This document shows, in pieces, positions 50,829-60,023 of a stretch of 64,000 nt of DNA (positions within the stretch are counted from its first letter, which is position 1; every line of letters starts with the position of its first letter). The notes under the pieces were generated by a model. That model saw only the letters and a program-made list of their open reading frames with translations. It had not been told where the DNA came from and did not search any database. The stretch is from Cognatishimia sp. WU-CL00825 (GTDB lineage Bacteria > Pseudomonadota > Alphaproteobacteria > Rhodobacterales > Rhodobacteraceae), in contig NZ_BAABWX010000004.1 of the NCBI RefSeq assembly GCF_040364665.1, positions 62,001-126,000 of the forward strand, given 5' to 3'. The translations under genes and the position numbers were made by a program.

Positions 50829-50855
50829 CATTGCCAACCGCCAAGGGTCGATCTT

Positions 50856-52571
50856 ATGCCATATCAAGCACCGCTCGCTGACTTTCAGTATATCTATGAA
50901 AACGTTTTGGATTTGTCACAAGTGATAGATACTGAAACGTTTTCCGAACTAGATGCTGAAACCGTCAGCGCGATTTTGGGCGAGGCGGGCCGCTTGGCAG
51001 AAGATGTATTGCACCCCACAAATCGAAACGGCGACTTGGATCCAGCAAAATTAGAAAATGGCAAGCTGCGTAGCTCTCCGGGGTTTGCGGCAGCTTTTCA
51101 AGCAATTGCAGAAGGTGGTTGGGTCTCGACATCGGCCAGCCCAGAACACGGCGGCATGGGCTTGCCTCTTTCGATTTCTACAGCAGTCAACGAAATGATG
51201 GCGGCGGGCAACTTGGCGTTGCAGCTTAATCCCTTGCTGACCCAAGGACATATCGAAGCATTGGAAGTGCATGCGACAGATGACATCAAAGACATTTACC
51301 TGCCAAAGCTGATTTCTGGCGCCTGGTCTGGCACGATGAACCTAACAGAACCTCAAGCAGGTTCGGATGTTGGTGCCTTGTCTACAAAAGCAGAGCGAAA
51401 TGAAGATGGCTCTTATGCGATCACGGGACAAAAGATATTCATCACTTGGGGCGACACGGATTTTACGGAAAACGTCTGTCATCTGGTGTTGGCGCGCTTG
51501 CCAGATGGTGGCAAGGGAACCAAAGGAATCAGCCTTTTTGTGGTGCCACGTAATATTCCCGATGCGAATGGCGAGCCAGGTGTCGCCAATACGCTTAAGG
51601 TGGTCAGCTTAGAGCACAAGTTAGGTATTCATGGTTCGCCCACAGCCGTGATGCAATATGACAAGGCAACTGGCTGGCTGGTCGGTCAGGAACACGATGG
51701 CATGAAATGCATGTTCACCATGATGAACAATGCGCGCCTTGGGGTCGGTGCCCAGGGGGTTGGCGTTGCAGAGGCCGCTTATCAACACGCCTTGTTTTAT
51801 GCACTTGAACGCAAACAGGGCCGCACGCCTGTGAAGGGTCAAGGCACCATCATTGATCACGCAGACGTTCGCCGAATGTTGGCAACAATGAAGTCCGAGA
51901 CCTTTGCGGCGCGTGCCCTCGCACTGGAATGTGCCATTGCGCTGGATATGGGCAAAGCCGCAGATAGTGCTGACTGGAAATCCAGAGCTGCTTTCCTGAC
52001 ACCAATCGCCAAATCTTTTGGAACAGATGTCGGCATCAAGGTGGCCGAGCTGGGCGTGCAAGTGCATGGTGGCATGGGGTTTATTGAAGAAACCGGTGCG
52101 GCACAGTATTCACGCGATGTGCGTATTACCTCAATTTACGAAGGCACAAATGGCATTCAGGCAATGGATTTGGTCGCCCGCAAAATGATGGACGATGGCG
52201 ATGCAGCCTATGCTCTCTTAGAAGAAATAGAGAGTTTTGCAGAAAGCGCTCGAGCAGTCCGCCCCCGCATGGCCGAAGATGTCTGGAGCGCGACAGAGAC
52301 ATTACGCGAAGCCACCGAATGGATGGTTGGGCAAAAAGACTTTAACCAACGTTTCGCTGGTTGTGTGCCCTATTTGAATGGGTTTGCACGCATTTTGGGC
52401 GCGCATTATCATCTCAAGGCGGCCTGTGCCGAAGGCCATGATGGCCCGCGCACGCGTTTGGCGCGTTTTTATATCAACCGTTTGTTGCCGGAACACACAG
52501 GATTGCTGGCGCACGCCATGCAAGGCGCAGCGGATCTCTATGCCATCTCTGTCGATGATTTGAGCATTTGA
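50856..52571 (+). CDS. acyl-CoA dehydrogenase, DmdC-like
   Basis: This FAD-dependent dehydrogenase of 571 residues belongs to the long acyl-CoA dehydrogenase group with an extra C-terminal domain, to which the DMSP-pathway enzyme DmdC belongs. It has MPYQAPLADFQYIYENVLDL, TMNLTEPQAGSDVGALSTKA, KIFITWGDTDFTENVCHLVL and the catalytic-glutamate region SIYEGTNGIQAMDLVARKM. Resemblance to DmdC (3-methylmercaptopropionyl-CoA dehydrogenase) is close in layout but does not prove that substrate; medium- or short-chain acyl-CoA is possible. It overlaps the MBL hydrolase gene by one base. Confidence 0.9.
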   Translation: MPYQAPLADFQYIYENVLDLSQVIDTETFSELDAETVSAILGEAGRLAEDVLHPTNRNGDLDPAKLENGKLRSSPGFAAAFQAIAEGGWVSTSASPEHGGMGLPLSISTAVNEMMAAGNLALQLNPLLTQGHIEALEVHATDDIKDIYLPKLISGAWSGTMNLTEPQAGSDVGALSTKAERNEDGSYAITGQKIFITWGDTDFTENVCHLVLARLPDGGKGTKGISLFVVPRNIPDANGEPGVANTLKVVSLEHKLGIHGSPTAVMQYDKATGWLVGQEHDGMKCMFTMMNNARLGVGAQGVGVAEAAYQHALFYALERKQGRTPVKGQGTIIDHADVRRMLATMKSETFAARALALECAIALDMGKAADSADWKSRAAFLTPIAKSFGTDVGIKVAELGVQVHGGMGFIEETGAAQYSRDVRITSIYEGTNGIQAMDLVARKMMDDGDAAYALLEEIESFAESARAVRPRMAEDVWSATETLREATEWMVGQKDFNQRFAGCVPYLNGFARILGAHYHLKAACAEGHDGPRTRLARFYINRLLPEHTGLLAHAMQGAADLYAISVDDLSI

Positions 52572-53608
52572 TGGGCAGCGCAACTATTCGATATCCATGG
52601 CAAGATCCACCTGCCGAAGGAACCGCGATTGAGGTCGCTCCTGGCGTATTATGGATGCGTTTACCCCTGCCGATGGCGCTAGATCATGTCAACGTTTATG
52701 CGCTTGATGACGGCGACAGCTGGACCATCATTGACACCGGCTTTTCGTCACGCCGCACACGCGCCATCTGGCACAAATTGATGCAGGGGCCACTGGCAGG
52801 CAAGCCGATCGGCCGTGTCGTCGTGACCCATCACCATCCTGATCACGTCGGGCTTGCTGGTTGGTTTCAAACGGAATTTGGTGCCAGGCTCTGGACAACA
52901 CGCACAGCCTGGTTGTTTGCGCGTATGTTGCAGCTTGATGAACAGGCGGTGCCGCGGCAGGAAACCTTGGATTTTTATCTGTCAGCGGGCATGGATGAGG
53001 CAGTTTTCCAACAGCGAAAGTCAGAGCGGCCGTTTAATTTTGCCGACGTCGTCTATCCCATGCCCCTGGGTTTTAAGCGGATCAAGCAAGACGACGTGAT
53101 TCGGATCGGTGGGCGGAATTGGGACGTTCACATGGGCAATGGCCACGCCCCGGAACACCTGACGCTGTGGTCACGCGATGACAATCTCGTGATTTCAGGC
53201 GACCAAATTCTCCCTTCGATCAGTTCTAACATTGGCGTCTATGCCACCGAGCCTGAAGCAGATCCGGTGGCTGATTGGATGGAGGCCTGCGCACGGCTAG
53301 AGACACTTGCACACCCGGATCAATTGGTGCTTGGAGGGCACAAATTGCCCTTTACTGGCTTACCCACCCGCATGCGGCAGTTGATTGACAATCATCATGG
53401 CGCGCTCAGTCGTCTTAGTGCACATCTTGACCAACCGCGCACGGCCGGAGAGTGTTTTCCGCCGCTCTTTAAACGCAGCATCGGCGCGGGCGAATATGGG
53501 CTCGCTTTGGTGGAAGCGATTGCTCATCTCAATCATCTGTACCATCTTGGTGACATCAGCCGGACCCGCCGTGATGATGGCGCTTGGATATGGCACAAAA
53601 AAGGATGA
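52571..53608 (+). CDS. MBL-fold metallo-hydrolase
   Basis: This 345-residue metallo-beta-lactamase-fold protein has the metal motif THHHPDHVG, with later ligand regions at GHAPEHLTLW, LVISGDQILP and LGGHKLPF. The fold acts on thioesters, phosphodiesters or lactones; the neighbour suggests a CoA thioester but nothing shows it. It begins at ATG 52571 in a TGATG junction with the dehydrogenase, so it is translationally coupled, and is followed by a DUF6173-like gene three bases downstream. Confidence 0.87.
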   Translation: MGSATIRYPWQDPPAEGTAIEVAPGVLWMRLPLPMALDHVNVYALDDGDSWTIIDTGFSSRRTRAIWHKLMQGPLAGKPIGRVVVTHHHPDHVGLAGWFQTEFGARLWTTRTAWLFARMLQLDEQAVPRQETLDFYLSAGMDEAVFQQRKSERPFNFADVVYPMPLGFKRIKQDDVIRIGGRNWDVHMGNGHAPEHLTLWSRDDNLVISGDQILPSISSNIGVYATEPEADPVADWMEACARLETLAHPDQLVLGGHKLPFTGLPTRMRQLIDNHHGALSRLSAHLDQPRTAGECFPPLFKRSIGAGEYGLALVEAIAHLNHLYHLGDISRTRRDDGAWIWHKKG

Positions 53609-53611
53609 CCG

Positions 53612-54070
53612 ATGGGCGACGAGATCAAAACCTCCGCAGAAGTTGAAGAAGCGGCAGCATTGCCGCGGCGCTATGAGGTCGACACCACCTCTGAAGGTGC
53701 TGGCAAAACCGACCTGCCAGCCTGTGTTGATACAAAGCCTGTGCAACAGAAAAGCCCAGCCGAATGGGCTTATGAACGCCTGATCCTTTATATTCAGAAT
53801 TTTGAGCAACAACTCGACAACACCCACGAGGTCGCAATGGGATTTACCGGTGGCGACGCGGGGGTGCTGCGCATCGAGGGGATGGGCTTTTTTGATCCGG
53901 ATATCGTCACGTTCTACGGTTCTGACACTGGCGGGGCCAAAACCCAACTGGTGCAGCATGTCAGCCAACTAAATGTAATGCTGCGCGCCCTGCCAAAACC
54001 AAGAGAAGCCAAAGAACCCGTGCGTATTGGTTTTCGACTGGCCAAAGATCTGGAAGACAAAGCAAAGTGA
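53612..54070 (+). CDS. DUF6173-like protein of unknown function
   Basis: This 152-residue soluble protein has about 45 disordered N-terminal residues and then SPAEWAYERLILYIQNFEQQ, followed by MGFTGGDAGVLRIEGMGFFD and TQLVQHVSQLNVMLRALPKP. I believe it matches a conserved alphaproteobacterial family (DUF6173), without known function. It is co-transcribed after the MBL gene, and a terminator follows at 54081-54110. Confidence 0.72.
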   Translation: MGDEIKTSAEVEEAAALPRRYEVDTTSEGAGKTDLPACVDTKPVQQKSPAEWAYERLILYIQNFEQQLDNTHEVAMGFTGGDAGVLRIEGMGFFDPDIVTFYGSDTGGAKTQLVQHVSQLNVMLRALPKPREAKEPVRIGFRLAKDLEDKAK

Positions 54071-54080
54071 TAGCTTGCAC

Positions 54081-54110
54081 ATCAAAGCGCGCAATGGTGC
54101 TTTGATTTTC
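54081..54110 (+). terminator. Rho-independent terminator
   Basis: ATCAAAGC/GCTTTGAT (54081-54088 with 54099-54106) extended by two inner pairs, with a TTTTC tail, ends the dehydrogenase operon 11 bases past the DUF6173-like stop. Confidence 0.75.
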
Positions 54111-54217
54111 TTGCTTACCTGTGTAAATTTGCAGCAACTAAAGTCAGATTGGCGTGGTGACAGTGTGCTTAAAATGCAGTATCCAGCGGCCAAACACGAA
54201 CGAGAGGACTCTTCAAG

Positions 54218-54352
54218 ATGGCCGAACATGAACATGGCACAATGAACACTGAAGTTCAGGAAAAGGTATTTGACGGCTTTATCAAAGCGTCGACCTATGT
54301 CGCAGGGGCAGCCATTTTTGTGCTGATCTTTCTAGCGATCGTAAACGTCTAA
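54218..54352 (+). CDS. aa3-type cytochrome c oxidase subunit IV (44 residues)
   Basis: This single-span membrane peptide belongs to the alphaproteobacterial oxidase subunit IV family. The acidic start MAEHEHGTMNTEVQEKVFDG is followed by a helix FIKASTYVAGAAIFVLIFLA and a short end IVNV. It has a GAGAGGAC site before ATG 54218. It is below the length that ORF callers usually keep. The main aa3 oxidase genes are not in the window. It ends one base before the following lipoprotein gene. Confidence 0.9.
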   Translation: MAEHEHGTMNTEVQEKVFDGFIKASTYVAGAAIFVLIFLAIVNV

Positions 54353-54353
54353 G

Positions 54354-54995
54354 ATGCTGGCGGGGCGTGTGATCAGACGATTGCTTCAAGCGGCAGCTTT
54401 GGTTGCGGCAACCAGCACATTGGTTGCATGTACCGTCCCAAACAAAGGTGGCGCTTCGTTCGAAGAAGTTTCGCGCGCTGCCTATCGTCACAATGGCCCG
54501 CCAAAGCTAACTTTGTTTACCATGCTGTCTAATCGGACAGGGTCGGGCGCGCATACCTCTTTGATGGTGAATGGCAGCCAGCGTGTTGCCTTTGACCCAG
54601 CTGGGTCGTTTCGCCACGAAGATATCGTGTCTAGAAACGATACGGTTTATGGTATGACGCCTTATATGGTGGATCGCTACACTCGCTTTCATGCGCGTGA
54701 AACGTTTCATGTGGTGATCCAAGAGATCGTTGTTTCCCCGCAGGTGGCTGAACAAGCGCTGCAAATGATTCTAAGTCATGATGCGGTGATGCAATCACAA
54801 TGCGCCCTGTCGACAGCGACGCTTCTGTCACAATTGCCCGGGTTTGAAGATGTAAAACGGTCTTACTACCCGACCAAATTGATGGAAACATTTGCGGCCA
54901 AGGGCGCAAGCTTTCGCCGTTTGTATGAATATGACGAAGACGACAAGTCCAATGCCTTGCGAGATTTCGTACCAGAGTATTTGCAAGAGCAATAA
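54354..54995 (+). CDS. lipoprotein of unknown function
   Basis: This 213-residue protein has a signal peptide with a lipobox (STLVAC) at residues about 20-26. The mature part has no family I recognise; it contains LTLFTMLSNRTGSGAHTSLM and a region rich in histidine, arginine and phenylalanine (RYTRFHARETFHVVIQEIVV). It starts one base past the oxidase subunit IV stop, so translation may be coupled. A role with the oxidase is only suggested by this position. Confidence 0.75.
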   Translation: MLAGRVIRRLLQAAALVAATSTLVACTVPNKGGASFEEVSRAAYRHNGPPKLTLFTMLSNRTGSGAHTSLMVNGSQRVAFDPAGSFRHEDIVSRNDTVYGMTPYMVDRYTRFHARETFHVVIQEIVVSPQVAEQALQMILSHDAVMQSQCALSTATLLSQLPGFEDVKRSYYPTKLMETFAAKGASFRRLYEYDEDDKSNALRDFVPEYLQEQ

Positions 54996-55211
54996 GCATT
55001 AGGCGTATTTGCATACCTCGCATGCTGTAATCTCTACCCACATATGCGTTAGCGCTACTGCGCCCTATGTGACGAGCAATTCCGCGGCCCTCAGACTGTG
55101 CATTGCGTCGCAAATACCATGCCATGAGGCGGATTAAAGGTGGTGGTTGCGGTCAACAATGCTTAAATTTGCCACATATATTAGCCTTTTCCTGCAACCG
55201 AAGAGAAGCAA

Positions 55212-56093
55212 TTGGCGACCTTAGAAAAACATCAGTATGTGATCGCACCCGATCCTGATCGGGCGGACCTGACCCGCCGTGTGTCGGGTGTGGATCATCA
55301 GGGCAATGAAACAGATATTTCGGTTGTCGAAGAACGCCCCCTGACAATATTTCTCAACAGTCGGGAAATTGTGACAGCCATGACAATAGGGGATTACCCC
55401 CAATATCTTGGGCTTGGCTTCCTGTTGAATCAAGGCATGTTGCAGCCCAACGAAAAGGTCACTCAGGTCGATTTTGACGCTGAATTAGAAACCGTTGTGG
55501 TGCGCACCGCCCGGGAAACCAACCATGAAGAAAAGCTAAAGAAAAAGACCAGAACCAGCGGATGTGCCGTTGGGACTGTTTTTGGTGATATGATGGAGGG
55601 CATCGAAGGCCTGACACTGCCTGACAGCCGGATCAAGGCGTCTGATCTGTATGCCCTATCTGCACAGATCAATCGCACCCCGTCGCTGTATCTGGAAGCG
55701 GGTGCGATACACGGGACCGTTCTTTGCAAAGGCGCAGATCCCCTTGTCTATATGGAAGACGTCGGGCGGCATAATGCTGTTGATAAAGTTGCGGGTTGGA
55801 TGTTTGAAACCCAAACCAAGGCCCAGGATAAACTGCTTTATACCACCGGTCGTTTGACCTCTGAAATGGTGATCAAAACCGCTTTGATGGGCATTCCAGT
55901 ATTGGCCAGTCGATCCGGTTTTACCGCCTGGGGGGTCGAAATTGCCCAGCAGGTGGGCTTGACCCTTATTGGTCGATTACGCGGGCAAAGATATGTTTGC
56001 CTGTCTGGACATCAGCGCCTAGAGCGCGACGTTGATCCGGCAAGTATTTCGGATGAGCCCCCAAAAAACCGGCGCAAGGGATCTGGCGATTGA
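55212..56093 (+). CDS. fdhD: formate dehydrogenase accessory sulfurtransferase FdhD
   Basis: FdhD passes sulfur from a cysteine desulfurase to the molybdenum cofactor of formate dehydrogenase. The 293-residue protein starts with TTG 55212 after an AGAGAAG site. The active-site region reads TRTSGCAVGTVFGDMMEG, with a single cysteine in the flexible loop where E. coli has two. The C-terminal half shows GTVLCKGADPLVYMEDVGRH and a nucleotide-like site LLYTTGRLTSEMV. The frame overlaps mobA by four bases. Confidence 0.93.
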   Translation: MATLEKHQYVIAPDPDRADLTRRVSGVDHQGNETDISVVEERPLTIFLNSREIVTAMTIGDYPQYLGLGFLLNQGMLQPNEKVTQVDFDAELETVVVRTARETNHEEKLKKKTRTSGCAVGTVFGDMMEGIEGLTLPDSRIKASDLYALSAQINRTPSLYLEAGAIHGTVLCKGADPLVYMEDVGRHNAVDKVAGWMFETQTKAQDKLLYTTGRLTSEMVIKTALMGIPVLASRSGFTAWGVEIAQQVGLTLIGRLRGQRYVCLSGHQRLERDVDPASISDEPPKNRRKGSGD

Positions 56094-56722
56094 GGCAGCA
56101 TGTCCAAAAACCGCTTGGCGTTATTCTGGCCGGTGGGCGCGCCACGCGCATGGGCGGTGGCGACAAGGGGCGACTTGATCTATGTGGCCAAAGCTTGCTG
56201 GATCACGTCATCAACCGCCTGTCACCGCAGGTTGCGGGTCTGGCCCTAAATGCCAATGGTGACGCGGATAGGTTCGCAGATACCGGCCTGCCCATATTGC
56301 CAGATTCTGTTTCGGAATTCCCGGGGCCATTGGCTGGGGTGTTGGCAGGGTTGGATTGGGCCGCTGAGCAAGGCCGTGATTGCATTGTCACTGCCGCAGC
56401 AGACACACCGTTTTTCCCGCTCGATTTGGTCGCCAAATTGCAAAACGCCACAAAAGACATGCCCACGCCTTTGGCTTTGGCGTGCAGTCGCGGCAACGAC
56501 AATAAAATTTGGCGTCAGCCGACCTTTGGCATCTGGCCCGTTGCACTACGCGACGATCTGCGATCCGCCCTACAGGGCGGTTTGCGCAAAGTCGTGTTGT
56601 GGACCGACCGGCACCGGGCAAATCAAGCCGTTTTTGATGCATCCGCGCATGACCCGTTTTTTAACATCAACACTCCGCAAGAATTGGCATCAGCGCGCCA
56701 AATTATCGAGGCTGGAAGATGA
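56090..56722 (+). CDS. mobA: molybdenum cofactor guanylyltransferase MobA
   Basis: MobA links GMP to molybdopterin, giving the bis-MGD cofactor used by formate dehydrogenase and nitrate reductase. GVILAGGRATRMGGGDKGRL is the GTP-binding signature at the N-terminus, DTPFFPLDLVAKL follows near residue 105, and NINTPQELASA is near the end. The TTG start at 56090 overlaps the fdhD stop and has AAGGGA before it. It overlaps mobB at ATGA. Confidence 0.95.
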   Translation: MRQHVQKPLGVILAGGRATRMGGGDKGRLDLCGQSLLDHVINRLSPQVAGLALNANGDADRFADTGLPILPDSVSEFPGPLAGVLAGLDWAAEQGRDCIVTAAADTPFFPLDLVAKLQNATKDMPTPLALACSRGNDNKIWRQPTFGIWPVALRDDLRSALQGGLRKVVLWTDRHRANQAVFDASAHDPFFNINTPQELASARQIIEAGR

Positions 56723-57219
56723 AGGTATTTGGCGTAACCGGGCTAAAGAATGCTGGTAAAACGGGGTTGATGGAACGGCTTGTATCCGAGTTAGTCAAGC
56801 GTGGATATTCCGTTTCTACCATCAAGCGCACGCATCACAATGTTGATCTGGATGTGCCGGGAACCGACAGTTTTCGGCATCGCAAGGCAGGCGCTCAAGA
56901 AGTGATGTTGGCCTCAGACCAGCGTTTCGCTCTGATGCGTGAACATCAAAACGCCTCGCCGCCCCGCCTCTCAGATTTGGTGTCACGGCTTGCACCGGTT
57001 GATTTGGTTTTGGTCGAAGGGTTCAAATCAGAACCACATCCCAAGATCGAATGTCATCGTGCCGCCACACAACACCCTTTATTGGCACCAGAAAACCCAA
57101 GCATTGTCGCGGTGGCGGCGGATGTTGAGGTTCATTCTGATTTGCCACAATTTGATTTAAACGACACCCAGGCCATTGCCAGCTTTGTGGTCGCACATTG
57201 CATGCTGAAAGAGCGCTGA
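56719..57219 (+). CDS. mobB: molybdopterin-guanine dinucleotide biosynthesis protein MobB
   Basis: MobB is a GTP-binding accessory protein of MGD synthesis. The P-loop GVTGLKNAGKTGLMERL is near the start (residues 5-21), followed by STIKRTHHNVDLDVPGTDSF and VDLVLVEGFKSEPHPKIE. The length of 166 is normal. It shares ATGA with mobA and precedes moeA by one base. fdhD, mobA, mobB and moeA are therefore one coupled operon. Confidence 0.95.
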   Translation: MKVFGVTGLKNAGKTGLMERLVSELVKRGYSVSTIKRTHHNVDLDVPGTDSFRHRKAGAQEVMLASDQRFALMREHQNASPPRLSDLVSRLAPVDLVLVEGFKSEPHPKIECHRAATQHPLLAPENPSIVAVAADVEVHSDLPQFDLNDTQAIASFVVAHCMLKER

Positions 57220-57220
57220 A

Positions 57221-58489
57221 ATGACAGAGATCGATCAACAGCCGCCACCTTTAACAAACGATTGCTTTGCTTTGCCACCAGGCCAGCATTGGACGCCGGT
57301 CGCAGAAGCGCATGCGCTGCTTCAAACTAGATTGTCGGTAATTGCCGGGACGGAGACACTTCCTATAAGCCAGGCCCTTGGTCGGGTTCTCGCAAAACCT
57401 GTGGCCGCGCGGCGCGACAATCCTCCGACACCAAATGCAGCGATGGATGGCTATGCCTTTGATGGAGGAGATCAACCAGCTGGCACCCGCGTGATGCCAC
57501 TTGTGAATGGGCGCTCGGCGGCTGGCCAGCCTTTTGATGGGGTCGTGCCACAAGGACATGCTGTGCGGGTGCTGACGGGCGCGTCGATGCCCAAAGGCAC
57601 AAACACCGTCATTATGCAGGAAGACGTGCAACTACGTGATGGCGAGATCGCTTTTCAAGGGCCGATAAAAGCGGGATCCAATGCGCGCGATGCAGGCGAA
57701 GATGCCAAAGAAGCTCAAGAAATTTTGCCGTCCGGCCGAATCGTAACGCCAGCCGATCTGGCATTTATGGCGGCTACCGCCGTGCAGACTGTTACGGTTC
57801 GACACCGGCTGAAGGTTGCCGTGATTTCCACCGGAGACGAGTTGGTTGAAGCGGGCCAAAATGCCAGCGGTGACCAGATATTTGACGCCAATCGCCCAAT
57901 GTTGTTGGCGATGCTTGCGCGCTTTGGTTACCAGCCCGTCGATTTGGGGCGTGTGCCTGACAATCGGGATGCGTTGCAAGATGCATTTGATCAGGCAGCC
58001 AAGAAAGCGGACGTTATTCTGACTTCTGGCGGGGCCTCGGCTGGGGACGAAGACCACGTGTCGGCGCTGCTAAAAGATACAGGCTCTATGACGCTTTGGC
58101 GCATGGCCTTAAAACCCGGTCGACCCTTGGTGCTGGCGATGTGGCAACAAACGCCGGTCTTTGGGCTTCCGGGCAATCCAGTGGCAGCCATGGTCTGCGC
58201 GCTAATGTTTGCCCGCCCAGCAATGGGGGTGTTGTCTGGCCAAGGGTGGTCGCTTCCCACAGGGTTGATGCTGCCTGCACATTTTTCCAAGATCAAAAAG
58301 GCTGGCCGGCGCGAATACCTTCGGGCACGTCTTCGCGAGGGGCGCGTCGAAGTCTTTGAATCTGAAGGCTCAGGGCGCGTTTCAAGCCTAAGCTGGGCAG
58401 AAGGTCTGGTCGAATTGCCAGACGAAACTATACAGATTGTCCCGGGCACACCCGTTCGGTATCTGCCTTTCAGCGACTTTGGGCTCTAA
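57221..58489 (+). CDS. moeA: molybdopterin molybdenumtransferase MoeA
   Basis: MoeA inserts molybdenum into adenylylated molybdopterin. The 422-residue protein has four domains. Domain signatures are DNPPTPNAAMDGYAFDGGDQ, VRVLTGASMPKGTNTVIMQE, VISTGDELVEAGQNASGDQIF and ILTSGGASAGDEDHVSALL. C-terminal domain IV closes the protein. It is last in the operon. The last bases approach the convergent membrane gene with only a weak dyad between them. Confidence 0.95.
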   Translation: MTEIDQQPPPLTNDCFALPPGQHWTPVAEAHALLQTRLSVIAGTETLPISQALGRVLAKPVAARRDNPPTPNAAMDGYAFDGGDQPAGTRVMPLVNGRSAAGQPFDGVVPQGHAVRVLTGASMPKGTNTVIMQEDVQLRDGEIAFQGPIKAGSNARDAGEDAKEAQEILPSGRIVTPADLAFMAATAVQTVTVRHRLKVAVISTGDELVEAGQNASGDQIFDANRPMLLAMLARFGYQPVDLGRVPDNRDALQDAFDQAAKKADVILTSGGASAGDEDHVSALLKDTGSMTLWRMALKPGRPLVLAMWQQTPVFGLPGNPVAAMVCALMFARPAMGVLSGQGWSLPTGLMLPAHFSKIKKAGRREYLRARLREGRVEVFESEGSGRVSSLSWAEGLVELPDETIQIVPGTPVRYLPFSDFGL

Positions 58490-58503
58490 GAGCACGTCAG
58501 TTC

Positions 58504-59523
58504 TTAGTCAAATATCCCCGCGACGCGCCCTAGCAACATAAAGGCGCGGGCAGTGCGGGTTTCTGACATCGATGTCAGTTCAGAATCCGAGGCAGTTTTT
58601 TCAAATTCCACAATGGTTTTATCAAACCGACGCAAAAAGTGGTGCGCGGCATCTCGAAATATCGGATCTTGCTTCATGCGGCCCGCCGCCAATGCCAAGG
58701 ATGAGCGATCACGAACACCCCCAAGTGCCGCAATTTCACGACCCCGAATGCCTTCGGCAAACAGTCGCCAAATTTCAGGCCGCGCCAAATCCGGGCGCAG
58801 ATCGTCCATATAGATGCCGTCTTGGGACAAAAGCGTCAGAACATCTTGTGCCGCCTGAATAAGCTGGCTGGCCTGACGATCTCGCAATGCCTTGCGCAAG
58901 GCATTAAACCCGTCTTGGTCTTCGGCGGTTTCCGGGAAATGCATGGCACGGATCAAGTCGCTGTGCGGCAGCGGTGGGGCCAGGTCTTCTGCAGAGGTGC
59001 CAAGCGCCAGCAGCCCTTGATCTTCTTCGTCGACAATAGGAACAGCGACGGTTTCGGTCACCGGGGCCCGCGCCGCATGGGTTTCGCGGCTGGTGCTGAA
59101 CATGGCAATCGCCGTTTCGGTTTTGCGCTGCGCTGCCGCTATTTCATCAAGCTTTTTGGAAATGGTTGGTTCTAGCCCAACGCGACTGCTGCCCTGCGCT
59201 TGCGCCATGTAACTTTGGCGCAGCGCTTCTACAGCGGCGTTCAGACGTTGACCTTCTTCACGCATGACCCGGCTAGAGCGCGCTGCCATCGCAGCAACCC
59301 AGATCATCGCCACCGGCATGAAAATAGCCAACATGGTCATGATAAATTGCAGCGAATTGATGCTTTCAGAGCGTGGTTCAAGCACCAGAAAGAAAACCAC
59401 CGTCCCCAATAGCCACAATAAACTAAGGGCAACCGCAACGATTTCGATCCCGGTCACATCGCGCGAGCGGGGGCGATCATACAATCCGATCGGCGTCGCA
59501 TTGCCGTTACTCTCATCAACCAT
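58504..59523 (-). CDS. membrane protein of unknown function (two helices, long cytoplasmic region)
   Basis: This 339-residue protein has two helices near the N-terminus (IVAVALSLLWLLGTVVFFLV and FIMTMLAIFMPVAMIWVAAM) followed by a helical linker (RVMREEGQRLNAAVEALRQS). It then has a soluble C-terminal domain with ALRKALRDRQASQLIQAAQD and GIRGREIAALGGVRDRSSLA that resembles no family I can name. It lies just before greA in the same direction. Confidence 0.78.
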   Translation of the reverse strand: MVDESNGNATPIGLYDRPRSRDVTGIEIVAVALSLLWLLGTVVFFLVLEPRSESINSLQFIMTMLAIFMPVAMIWVAAMAARSSRVMREEGQRLNAAVEALRQSYMAQAQGSSRVGLEPTISKKLDEIAAAQRKTETAIAMFSTSRETHAARAPVTETVAVPIVDEEDQGLLALGTSAEDLAPPLPHSDLIRAMHFPETAEDQDGFNALRKALRDRQASQLIQAAQDVLTLLSQDGIYMDDLRPDLARPEIWRLFAEGIRGREIAALGGVRDRSSLALAAGRMKQDPIFRDAAHHFLRRFDKTIVEFEKTASDSELTSMSETRTARAFMLLGRVAGIFD

Positions 59524-59552
59524 TTACAGCTCCGCCCCGCAATTTGCGGGCG

Positions 59553-60023
59553 TCATACGTAAGAGATTTCTACAATCTCATAGCTTTTAACACCACCCGG
59601 GGTGCGCACTTCTACACTGTCGCCTTCCTCTTTACCGATCAAGGCTCGCGCGATCGGTGAGCGGATATTTAGCAAACCATTTTCAACATTTGCTTCGTAT
59701 TCACCCACAATTTGCCAAGTTTTCTCGGCATCGGTGTCTTCGTCAGCAACAGTCACCGTGGCACCGAATTTGACAGAACCGCTCAGGCTGGCGGGGTCAA
59801 TGACATCCGCCAAAGATAAAGTGCCCTCCAGCTCTTTAATGCGGCCTTCGATAAAGCCCTGCTTTTCACGCGCGGAATGGTATTCCGCGTTCTCTTTCAA
59901 ATCACCCAGCTCACGTGCTTCGGCAATTGCGCGGATAATTGCAGGACGTTCTACCGCCTTTAGTGTCTTCAGTTCTGCCTCAAGCGCGACACAACCCGCG
60001 CGAGTCATCGGGATCTTTTCCAT
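59553..60023 (-). CDS. greA: transcription elongation factor GreA
   Basis: GreA enters the RNA polymerase secondary channel and helps cleave backtracked transcripts. The 156-residue protein has the coiled-coil N-terminus with [20 protein letters not shown] and the acidic tip [15 protein letters not shown] (residues about 40-55), and ends with [19 protein letters not shown] in the globular domain. The frame is open upstream to 60119 but ATG 60023 is the family start and has GGGGAA before it. Confidence 0.96.
   Translation of the reverse strand: MEKIPMTRAGCVALEAELKTLKAVERPAIIRAIAEARELGDLKENAEYHSAREKQGFIEGRIKELEGTLSLADVIDPASLSGSVKFGATVTVADEDTDAEKTWQIVGEYEANVENGLLNIRSPIARALIGKEEGDSVEVRTPGGVKSYEIVEISYV

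Noticed and set aside
54996..55211. Molybdenum cofactor riboswitch upstream of fdhD.
   Set aside because: I see no conserved core or pairing that fits the known Moco motif; the gap is only 216 bases of ordinary sequence.
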